This document shows, in pieces, positions 55,701-64,000 of a stretch of DNA of 64,000 bases. Under the pieces are notes generated by a model, which saw only the letters and a list, made by a program, of their open reading frames with translations, made no database searches and was not told the DNA's origin. The stretch is taken from contig JADKJC010000002.1 of assembly GCA_016722465.1 (NCBI GenBank), forward strand, positions 124,001 to 188,000. The letters run 5' to 3'. This stretch comes from Chitinophagaceae bacterium (GTDB taxonomy: Bacteria > Bacteroidota > Bacteroidia > Chitinophagales > Chitinophagaceae). Made by a program: the position numbers and the translations under genes. How positions within the stretch are numbered: position 1 is the stretch's first letter; the number at the start of each line of letters is the position of its first letter.

Positions 55701-58700
55701 AAATGTTTCAGCAGCAGTGCTCAAAATTCATCTTTAACATATTCAGCTACCTCCGGTTCACCCACACAGTATACAATTACATGGGATGTAGCTGCACAGT
55801 TAGCGGGCCTTGTTAACCTTGGTATTACTGCATTACCAGCCAGCCCGCTAACTATCCCCATAGCTGCAGGCGTAGCGGCAGGAACGTATAATGGAGCAAT
55901 TCATGTAATGAATGGCTTTGGCTGTTATGCATCTGCCACCAATGCTTTTACACTAACCATTTCGAATACTTATCCGGTAATGACGAGTGCATCTACTGCC
56001 AGTATATGCTCAGGTGGAACTGTAAGCATTCCATTAACAAGTGACATTGCATCTGCTTATACCTGGATTGCAACTGATAATACTAATGTGACAGGAGAAA
56101 GTACAAGCCTGCAAACAACAAGCACTTTAAGTAATACATTAATTGCTACTTCTGGTACTGCGGAAACAGTAAACTATACAGTTACTCCTACTTCTACAGG
56201 GGGATGTACAGGTACACCGCAATCTGTTGTTGCAACAATTGCAGTCACTCCTACAATAACAAGTGCAGCTACTGCAGCATCAGTTTGTTTCAGCAGCAGT
56301 GCACAAAACTCTTCCTTAATATACAGTGCAACTACTAACTCACCAACCAGCTATACCATCACATGGAATGCGGCAGCGCTTTCTGCAGGGTTGGTGAATG
56401 TTGGCAGCACAGTGCTTCCTGCAAGTCCTATCTCTGTACCGGTGGCAGCAGGTGTAGTTGCAGGAACCTATACAGGAACCCTAACTGTTAGTAATGCAAC
56501 CTGCAGTAGTGCTGGCAATACATTCACTTTAACCATAGGTGGGTTCCCAACCATTACGAGTTCAGCTGCGGCTGCAACAAGATGTTACAACGCAAGCAGT
56601 TCACAAAACTCAACCTTAAGTTATAGTGCTACTACTAACTCACCAACGAATTATTCAATTACATGGAATGCAGCCGCACTTACGGCTGGTTTAGTAAATG
56701 TGAGCAGTACAGCACTTCCGGCCAGCCCAATACCAGTGCCAATTGCAGCGGGTGTTGGACCGGGTACTTTTACCGGCACATTGTATGTAACAAATGCAGC
56801 AGGATGCAGCAGCACAGGAAATTCATTTACAGTTACCATAGTAGGTAATCCAAGCATATTCAGTTCAGCTGCGGCTACAGCAAAATGTTTTAGCAGCAGC
56901 GCCCAAAATTCATCACTGGCCTATAGTGGTGTTTCAAACTCACCAACGAATTATACCATTACATGGAATGCAGCAGCATTAACTGCAGGCCTCGTAAATG
57001 TTGGCAGCACGGCGCTGCCGGCAAGTCCCATCCCAGTACCGGTGGCAGCAAATGTAGCAGTTGGCACTTACACTGGTACATTAAATGTTACCAATGCTGC
57101 CGGATGCAGCAATACAGGTAATTCATTCACTATTACTATAAATGCTTTACCCACTATTACAACATCTGCAACAGCAACTGCAAAATGTTTCAGCAGCAGC
57201 GGGCAAACATCAACATTAAGTTACAGCGCCACCACCAACTCCCCTACCAATTACAGCATTACATGGAATGCCGCTGCTTTATCAGCAGGATTGGTGAATG
57301 TAAGCAGTACGGCACTGCCTGCAAGCCAGGTAACTTTTCCAATAGCTGCTGGTGTAGCTGCAGGTACTTACACCGGCACCATTACTGTTACTAACGCCAA
57401 TGGGTGCAGCAGCGCAGGCAATTCATTTACATTAACAATAAATTCTGCCGCAACCATCACCACACAACCAACGGACCAGACTGTTTGCGCAGGATCATCT
57501 GTAAGTTTCAGTGTAGCGGCAACCGGCACTTCATTAACCTATCAATGGAGAAAAGGAACTACCAACTTATGCAATTGCGGAACTGCATCAGGTGCCACTT
57601 CTGCAACGTTAACAATTAATCCTGCTGCTGTTGGTGATGCAGCTTCCAATTATAACTGCGTTGTTACAAGTGCAGGCTGTTCAGGCATCATTACTAATTA
57701 TGTTACCCTCACAGTAAATGCATCCTCCGTTGCGCCAACTGCCCAACCAAAGGACCTGGTGTTCCCTACTGTAGGCGTAACAAGTATACTGGCCAGTTTT
57801 ACTGCCAGCAGCGATGCAGCCCGTAACCTGGTAGTAAGGACAGCAACCAATACGGCACCCACCAATCCAAGCAACGGCACTACCTATACGGCTGGAACAT
57901 CAGCACTCGGTGGTTATATTGAATATGCAGGCCCCGGTGTTTCATTTACCTCAAACGGTTTAACACCTGGCACTACTTATTATTACTGGGTATATGGCTA
58001 CAATACAAGTAGCTGCGGTACCAGCCCGCTTTATCTTACCAGCTCTCCTTTAACTGGAGATGCCACCACCGCTACAAATGTTGCATGTGGCACAGTCACT
58101 ACTTTGTATTGGGGGGGCACAGGCTCAGGATTAACAGGAGCTGTTAGTGGTACTGATTTTAATACTGCATCCAACTGGTCTACCTCCAGTTCAACATATG
58201 TAGCCTCACTTGCTGCACCATCGCAATGTAACAATGTATCACTTGCCTTAAACAATAACGCCACCATAACAATAAGCAGTTCTGTTGAGGTATACGGGCT
58301 TACATTTACAATAGCAGGTAATAATAGAAAAGCAATATTAAGTACTGAAGGCAATACGCTTACCGTTAACGCAAATGCTGTTATTGATATAATAAGCGGC
58401 AATGAAAATACTAGGATATCTATAGGTGAGAACAGCAGTGGTGCAGGCGTGGTGGATTTTAAAGCAAACTTCAAAATTGGTGAAAGGTACTTCTCCCATC
58501 CTACAAGGGACATTCCACAATCCTGTTTAATAGGAAACCTGGACAGTAAAATTACCTTCAGAGGAGATGTAATGTTTGGCAGAACTGCCAAGTTCATACT
58601 TCCAGCACCCGGTTCATATCCGCCAAGTTACCCGGTTACACTTACCACAGCTACCACACCCGGAACTATTGAGTTTGACGGCCAGGGTTTACAACAGATA

Positions 58701-61700
58701 TTGTGGAATAATAACTATTACTATGATAATTTCTACAATATGGTTGTGGGTAACCAGAACCAGCCATATGTAAAACATGTAACAGGTACCTATACCCCGG
58801 ATAATATATTAAATGACTTTACCATCAACGATGGCTGTACAGTTGACATTGGAACCAGCCAGTGGATAAGGGAACAACAAGGAGGTACATTTACTATGAA
58901 TGGAACTGCAAAACTCATATTAGGAAATAACCTGTCCGTACAAAGTTCATTCGGCGGCCCATCCGGTACAGGTATTACTATACCAGGCAGCAATTTCCCC
59001 GGCGGTTTCAGCACAATGGATATATCACCAAACAGTACCATTGAATATAATGGCAGCAGCAGTATTACACAAACAGTTTATGGCACTCCATCAGTAGGCT
59101 CATTAACTTACGGCAACCTGATACTTTCCAATACCAATGGCACAGGTACAGCCAATAAAATTTCCACTTCCACAATTAATGCAGCAGGCACCATCACCAT
59201 CAGTGATAAAACTACCATGACACCTGGTGCAGGAATTGTATCCGAAGGTGATATGTATGTAAATAGCGGTGGCCGGTTAACCTGCGGTACACAAATAGTT
59301 TCAGGTAATGGCTCCTTCAATATTTTAAGCGGAGGTACCATCAGTATGGCTTCTACAGCAGGCATTACTGCTTCCGGGGCAACTGGTAACATACAAACCA
59401 TCAGCAGAAGTTTTGGAACCGGTGGTAATTACATTTATAATGCATCTACTGCACAGGCAACTGGTAATGGGTTACCAACAACGGTAAATAACCTTACCAT
59501 ATCCAATGCTGCCGGCGTAACCATGTATGCAGCTTCAGCAAATTATACTGTGGATGGAATATTAAATTTAACATCAGGCGCCTTATCCATCAACGGCAAT
59601 ACACTTAACATCAACAGCCTTCAGAGATCAAGCGGTACGCTTACCGGTTCTTCTACTTCAAGTGTTGGAGTTAATAGTACAAGTGTTCCGTTGTTCTTTA
59701 CGAGTGGTGGAAGAATATTGAAAAATCTTACTGTGAATGCCAGTGCTTCAGCAGATCTGCAAACAGCGCTGGCTATCACAGCAGGTAGCAGTGCAGGCAG
59801 CCTTTCAATTGGAAGTGGCGCAACACTGAATACATACGATAACCTTACTTTAAAATCAGATGCCAATGGCACAGCAAGGGTAGCAGAAATACCTGTTGAC
59901 GGATCTGGCAATGCACTAGGAACCGTAACCGGCAATGTTCAGATAGAAAGATACATTCCTGCAAAGAGAGGATGGCGTATGCTGGCGATGCCGGTAAATG
60001 CATCTGGTGCTCCTACCATCAATGCCTCATTGCAGGAAGGTGCAGTGAATACAGACCTTATTTATGCCAACAATCAAAACCCAAACCCTGGTTTCGGCAT
60101 TCATATCAGTGGTTCAAGCCCGGCACTTGGCTTTGACCCAACACCACTGAACAATCCATCCATGCTTACATTTACAAGAGCCACCGGTGCATGGGCGGGA
60201 ATTGCCAATACACTAAGTACCACCGTAAGAGATTACGAAGGATACATGGTATTTGTGAGGGGAAACAGGTCGGTCAATTTAAGTTTGAATACTTCAGCAG
60301 CACTTTCAAATTCGGTGCTGAGAGTGCTGGGTAACCTCCGGACTGGAAGACAAACAATTTCTGTTACGGGTGGTACAGGCACCTATAGTGTAGTGGGCAA
60401 CCCATTTGTATCTACCATTGATTTCAGGAATGTAAGTACAACCGGCTCAGCCAGCAGCAGTAATTTTGTAATGTGGGATCCTTCACTAACAGGGGCCTTT
60501 GGCGTGGGCGGTTACCAGTACTTTACGCAGGTTGGCGGCCCCGGAAGCGATTACACCGTTTTCCCCGGTGGCGGGAGTTATGGATCAGCGGGCACTGTAA
60601 ACAATAATATCCAGGCGGCGCAGGCATTTATGATACAGAATTCCGGCGCCGGCACTGTTATCATTAATTAGAATACAAAAATTTCTTCAAGCACCAGTAC
60701 GGTATTCAGGCCAATGCCTAACAATACTATTGGACGCATCAGCACCCTCCTTTCTTCTGTAGAAACTGACAGCAGCACTACGTTATTAGACGGCGCTTTG
60801 ATGCTGTATGGCAATAACTTCTCCGACAGCCTGGACCTGGAAGATGCAAAAAAATTATTCAACAATACAGAAAACTTTGGCCTCAGCAAAGGATCTGCTG
60901 TTTACCAGATTGAAAAAAGACAGAATATCAATGAGACGGATACCATACAATATAATATCCGTGGTATGAAACAGAAAAATTACCAGTTGGCAGTTGATGT
61001 ACAAAATATCGACCAGGCAATGACGACTGCCTATTTAAAAGACAAGTTCACCAACATTGAAACCACATTAAACAGTAACAGCACAACTGTTTATCCTTTT
61101 AGTATTACAGCTGACGCAGCCTCAAAAGCAGCTGACAGGTTTATGATATACTTCAGGCAGGTAAGTGTGCTTCCGGTAACATTTACATCACTGAATGCAT
61201 ACAGGAAAAACAAAACAGTGAATGTAGAATGGAAAGTGGAGAATGAAATCAATATCGGCAGCTATGAAGTAGAAAGATCAACAGATGGCATCCGGTTTAG
61301 TAAACAACACAGCCTTACCAATGTAACAAACAATAACAGCAGCAATACTTACCAATGGACTGATGTACAACCACAGGTTGGCTTGAACTACTTCCGCATA
61401 AAAAGCATGGATAACGACGGAAGGTGGAAATACAGTAATGTGGCAAAAGTATTCTTTGGTAAAGAAGCCTCCGCCATTACGGTGTTCCCTAACCCTGTTA
61501 GTGAAGGGAAAATCAATGTCTTCTTTACAGAACAACAGCCAGGTGATTATACGGCTAGGTTGTTTAACAATACCGGCCAGTTAATGAAATCAGTAAAACT
61601 ACAACAGATCGGTAGCAATGGAAATGCGGTTATCAACTTAGACAATGGTATTATCCACGGCAACTATATCCTTGAGATCATCAAACCGGACAATACAACA

Positions 61701-61724
61701 GAGCATATCAATATCGTTTATTAA
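52745..61724 (+). CDS. Giant secreted Ig-like repeat protein with T9SS tail (two lesions)
   Basis: About 2990 residues once repaired. A signal-type helix (IVIAAMIILSGSSQAQ) lies about 35-48 residues after the first Met, so the true start may be later. The order is a lectin/LamG-like domain (to about 260), an Ig-like domain (TYSVTASGTSLSYQWRKG), a 100-residue repeat, BIg2-like segments, then seven more 100-residue repeats, a second Ig-like domain, beta-solenoid-like regions and a tail with VNVEWKVENEINIGSYEVERSTDG and ITVFPNPVSEGKINVFF. The frame shifts at the T run 55001-55005 (PNFYAMCAATPGCRTAAD when corrected). An in-frame TAG lies at 60669-60671. It is probably a surface adhesin or scaffold. 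Confidence 0.85.
53815..57450 (+). repeat. Eight 300-bp tandem repeats in the giant gene
   Basis: Each unit begins near a CFSSSAQNSSLSYSATTNSPTNYTITW-type phrase and ends with GCSSxGNSFTxTI. Unit starts are near 53836, 55101, 55401, 55700, 56284, 56580, 56882 and 57182, so spacing inside blocks is 298-302 bp (about 100 residues). Two blocks are separated by a different domain near 55980-56250. Confidence 0.85.
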
Positions 61725-61740
61725 AAAAACAGCCCTGCAT

Positions 61741-61781
61741 AAAAAAGGCAGCCCTCAACTTTGTTGAGGGCTGCCTTTTTT
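61741..61781. terminator. Strong bidirectional terminator
   Basis: Perfect 19-bp stem (AAAAAAGGCAGCCCTCAAC at 61741-61759 with its complement at 61763-61781) and a TTT loop, between the convergent giant gene and the HesB gene. Confidence 0.92.
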
Positions 61782-61802
61782 ATAATCACAACATCAAATC
61801 AA

Positions 61803-62147
61803 TTAAACAGCAAAGGAAGTTCCGCATCCACAGGTTTTGCTCGCATTAGGGTTGTTAAAAGTAAAACCCCTCGAATTCAACCCGCCCTGCCAATCTACCT
61901 CCATTCCCATCAGGTAAATTCCATGCGATCTTTCCATCACACAAGGAATGCCTTCAATCTCAAATCGTTCATCATTTTCTGTTGCGGCATCAAATGCCAT
62001 AATGTAGGTCATACCACTGCAACCTCCCCCCTTTACTCCCACTCTCAAAACATTATTTTTATCAAACCCTTCTTCATTCATCAGGCGTGTTACTTCCTCT
62101 ATTGCCGATGCTGTAAGGCTAACCGGCGCTGTGATCGTTGCTTCCAT
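61803..62147 (-). CDS. HesB/IscA-type iron-sulfur cluster assembly protein
   Basis: The 114-residue A-type carrier has the three expected cysteines: Cys43 in KGGGCSGMTY, and Cys106 and Cys108 in SKTCGCGTSF. It also has VSLTASAIEEVTRLM at the start, GIYLMGMEVDW and GLNSRGFTFNNPNA. It binds iron or Fe-S clusters and passes them to apoproteins in the cytoplasm. The choice between IscA, ErpA and SufA cannot be made from sequence alone, and no other suf or isc gene adjoins. ATG start. Confidence 0.93.
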   Translation of the reverse strand: MEATITAPVSLTASAIEEVTRLMNEEGFDKNNVLRVGVKGGGCSGMTYIMAFDAATENDERFEIEGIPCVMERSHGIYLMGMEVDWQGGLNSRGFTFNNPNASKTCGCGTSFAV

Positions 62148-62169
62148 AATTTTCTTTTTTTGAAGAATA

Positions 62170-62177
62170 CAAAATTA
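62170..62177 (-). promoter_or_regulatory. -7 box (TAATTTTG) of the HesB gene
   Basis: Exact TAnnTTTG match on the minus strand, 22 bp before the ATG at 62147. Confidence 0.5.
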
Positions 62178-62274
62178 CCGGTTTTTAAAAATAATACGAT
62201 GTGCTCATTTTGCGAAAGAAGGAAATATTAACAGCGCATATTGCCGTATTTTTGCGTATAAATTAATTATAAGA

Positions 62275-62790
62275 ATGCTGTTAGAAATTGTTATCCAGGA
62301 CGTACAGTTAGCCGTACTATTTGTGTTTTTTATTGCCATTGCATGGTTGCTGGCAGAGTTCAAAGGAATGAAGGATGAAATGAGGGAAAGGTTCGGTATT
62401 AACAACGAAACACTAAAACTACAACTGCAGGCTTATGAAAGGTTATCTGTTTTTGCAGACAGGGCTTCCCTTAAAAACTTAGTGGCCCGTACTCCATTTG
62501 CCGCATTGAATGTGGTGGACTACCAGCTCACCTTATTGGATACCATCCGGACAGAATATGAATACAATATCAGCCAGCAGGTATATGTAAGTGCCTAAAT
62601 GTGGAAAGCCATTGGCAACCTGAAGGACCAGAATATTTTTATCATTAACCAGATCGCCGCTATGATACCCGCCAATGCAGCTGCAATTGAATTAAGCAAA
62701 AGATTGCTGGAATATTCTTCCAACAAAGATGCAGAGCTGAGTGTGATTGTGCTGGATGCCTTGCAATTTGAAGCAAAAAAATTATTGTAA
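62275..62790 (+). CDS. Small membrane-anchored protein of unknown function (internal stop)
   Basis: Residues 11-27 ([17 protein letters not shown]) form one membrane helix; the rest is a cytoplasmic helical domain ([29 protein letters not shown] ... [25 protein letters not shown]). A TAA at 62596-62598 interrupts it, but the same frame goes on with [39 protein letters not shown] and ends at 62790. Homologues known to me in Bacteroidota read through at this point, so I treat it as one gene of 171 codons. A related DUF is likely, but I cannot name it with certainty. It lies 35 bp upstream of the mutase gene and may be co-transcribed. Confidence 0.7.
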
Positions 62791-62825
62791 CATGTGATAA
62801 TATCCTCACCAATAAATCCATAACG

Positions 62826-64000
62826 ATGAGCCAGAAAATTACCGATTCAGGAATAGAAATAAAAGAACTCTACACCGGGTTAGATATAGAAGCTATCGGA
62901 GACCAATCATTACCCGGGCAATTCCCTTTTACAAGGGGCGTACAGCCGGATATGTACCGCGGCAAACTATGGACTATGCGGCAATATGCAGGTTTTAGTA
63001 CCGCAGAAGAAAGCAACAAACGTTACCACTATTTATTGAGCCAGGGTGTTAGTGGATTGAGTGTGGCATTTGATCTTCCTACACAAATTGGTTACGACAG
63101 TGATCATGATCTTTCTGAAGGTGAAGTTGGTAAGGTAGGTGTGGCGATAGACAGTATTGAGGACATGGAAATTTTATTCGGCAAAATAAAGCTGGAAGAT
63201 GTTTCCACCTCGATGACAATTAATGCTACCGGCTTTATTTTACTGGCGATGTATGTGGCGCTGGCAAAAAAACAAGGCGCAGATATCAAGAAGATTTCCG
63301 GTACCATACAAAATGACATTTTAAAAGAATACGCTGCCCGGGGAACATATATCTATCCGCCCAAAGCATCCATGCGTATCATTACTGATATTTTTGAATG
63401 GTGTGCCGCAGAAGTTCCAAAGTGGAACACCATTTCTATTTCAGGTTATCACATCAGGGAAGCAGGCAGCACTGCAGTGCAGGAAATTGCTTTTACACTG
63501 GCCAACGGTAAAGCTTATGTAAAAGCCGCTATTGAAAAAGGAATGGACATCAATGTTTTTGGAAAACGCCTCTCCTTCTTTTTCAACGCTCACAATAATT
63601 TGTTTGAAGAAGTGGCCAAGTTCAGGGCAGCAAGAAAAATGTGGGCGGTGATAATGAAAGAACTTGGCGCAACAGATCCCAAAGCGATGATGCTCCGCTT
63701 TCATACACAAACCGGCGGCGCAACCTTAACAGCACAACAGCCGATGAATAACATTGCAAGGGTTACCATACAAACGTTGGCTGCAGTACTGGGTGGTACG
63801 CAAAGCCTGCATACGAACGGTTATGACGAGGCCTTGAGTTTGCCTACCGAAGAAGCTGCAAGGATTGCCCTGCGTACACAACAGATTGCAGCTTTTGAAA
63901 GTGGCGTGGCAGATACAGTAGACCCATTAGCCGGCAGTTATTTTGTAGAGTCTCTCACCAAAGATGTGGAAGACAATGCCTGGAAACTGATTGAAAAAAT
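62826..64000 (+). CDS. Methylmalonyl-CoA mutase large (alpha) subunit-like, 3' cut by window
   Basis: The first 391 codons are visible and the frame is open at the window end. The substrate-binding TIM-barrel signature is clear: [143 protein letters not shown] and [15 protein letters not shown]. The adenosylcobalamin-binding domain should follow outside the window. It interconverts methylmalonyl-CoA and succinyl-CoA; related acyl-CoA mutases cannot be excluded. ATG start. Confidence 0.94.
   Translation, partial: MSQKITDSGIEIKELYTGLDIEAIGDQSLPGQFPFTRGVQPDMYRGKLWTMRQYAGFSTAEESNKRYHYLLSQGVSGLSVAFDLPTQIGYDSDHDLSEGEVGKVGVAIDSIEDMEILFGKIKLEDVSTSMTINATGFILLAMYVALAKKQGADIKKISGTIQNDILKEYAARGTYIYPPKASMRIITDIFEWCAAEVPKWNTISISGYHIREAGSTAVQEIAFTLANGKAYVKAAIEKGMDINVFGKRLSFFFNAHNNLFEEVAKFRAARKMWAVIMKELGATDPKAMMLRFHTQTGGATLTAQQPMNNIARVTIQTLAAVLGGTQSLHTNGYDEALSLPTEEAARIALRTQQIAAFESGVADTVDPLAGSYFVESLTKDVEDNAWKLIEK

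Noticed and set aside
55011..60671. A separate secreted protein starting at 55011
   Set aside because: The sequence before and after joins into one domain order after a one-base correction at 55001-55005, and there is no signal peptide at 55011.
60714..61724. A separate 336-residue protein with a sorting tail
   Set aside because: It has no signal peptide, lies in the same frame as the preceding giant gene, and is divided from it only by one TAG codon.
1..64000. CRISPR array or phage region
   Set aside because: The short-period arrays have no unique spacers of constant length, no cas genes are present, and no integrase, capsid or terminase genes were seen.
1..64000. Stop-codon reassignment to explain internal TAA/TAG
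   Set aside because: TAA and TAG end many normal genes here (for example dapF with TAA, corA with TAG), so they are functional stops in this organism.

Overview
The window looks like part of a Bacteroidota chromosome, most likely family Chitinophagaceae. The reasons are exact TAnnTTTG promoter -7 boxes without clear Shine-Dalgarno sites, three large secreted proteins (two with type IX secretion sorting tails), a DUF2723 glycosyltransferase-like membrane protein, BshC, an UpxY/NusG-type antiterminator, L,D-transpeptidase, DUF4846, DUF4256 and DUF1003 proteins, and a Bacteroidota-style RNase P RNA. The placement rests on protein family recognition, not on a database search.

Layout. 0-12.5 kb: DUF1003 fragment, DUF4256 protein, tRNA-Asp, accA, a Gfo/Idh/MocA oxidoreductase, a polyprenyl-phosphate sugar transferase, an M1 aminopeptidase coupled to a FemAB-like acyltransferase, ispD, isoaspartyl peptidase and a lone UpxY-like antiterminator. 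12.5-24.8 kb: a secreted metalloprotease with P-domain, an alpha/beta hydrolase, an NtrC-type regulator without its DNA-binding tail, a DUF4846 lipoprotein, a small membrane protein, tRNA-Cys, a four-helix-bundle gene, dapF, DinB, CorA, Nudix, GNAT, rnpB and an L,D-transpeptidase. 25-37 kb: hppD, a GIY-YIG nuclease cassette joined to purK, an RND efflux operon (MFP, RND, TolC), purE, bshC and a DUF2807 protein. 37-43.7 kb: an AAA+/VWA pair split by a GxxExxY gene, then a DUF2723 membrane protein. 43.9-61.7 kb: three very large secreted proteins (polysaccharide lyase, parallel beta-helix, Ig-like repeat giant). 61.8-64 kb: a HesB/IscA protein, a small membrane protein and the 5' part of a methylmalonyl-CoA mutase gene.

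Two themes run through the window. First, at least twelve lesions (nine single-base indels, three in-frame stops) interrupt otherwise conserved frames: accA, the M1 peptidase (twice), the NtrC regulator, L,D-transpeptidase, TolC, DUF2723, the polysaccharide lyase (twice), the giant Ig protein (twice) and the last small membrane protein. Most indels lie in homopolymers and the correct frame resumes at once, so base-calling or assembly error is the simplest explanation. I annotate these as single genes with lesions, not as pairs of genes.

Second, the intergenic DNA is full of short-period (7-8 bp) arrays arranged as inverted pairs. Some pairs enclose nothing, one coincides with the end of a regulator gene, and two enclose a small gene: a four-helix-bundle protein and a GxxExxY nuclease-like protein. 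A third small gene, a GIY-YIG nuclease, sits between two inverted pairs of hairpins whose 12-nt loops are exact reverse complements. A related hairpin lies inside the RNase P RNA gene. I regard these repeat-enclosed small-gene cassettes as the most likely undescribed system here.
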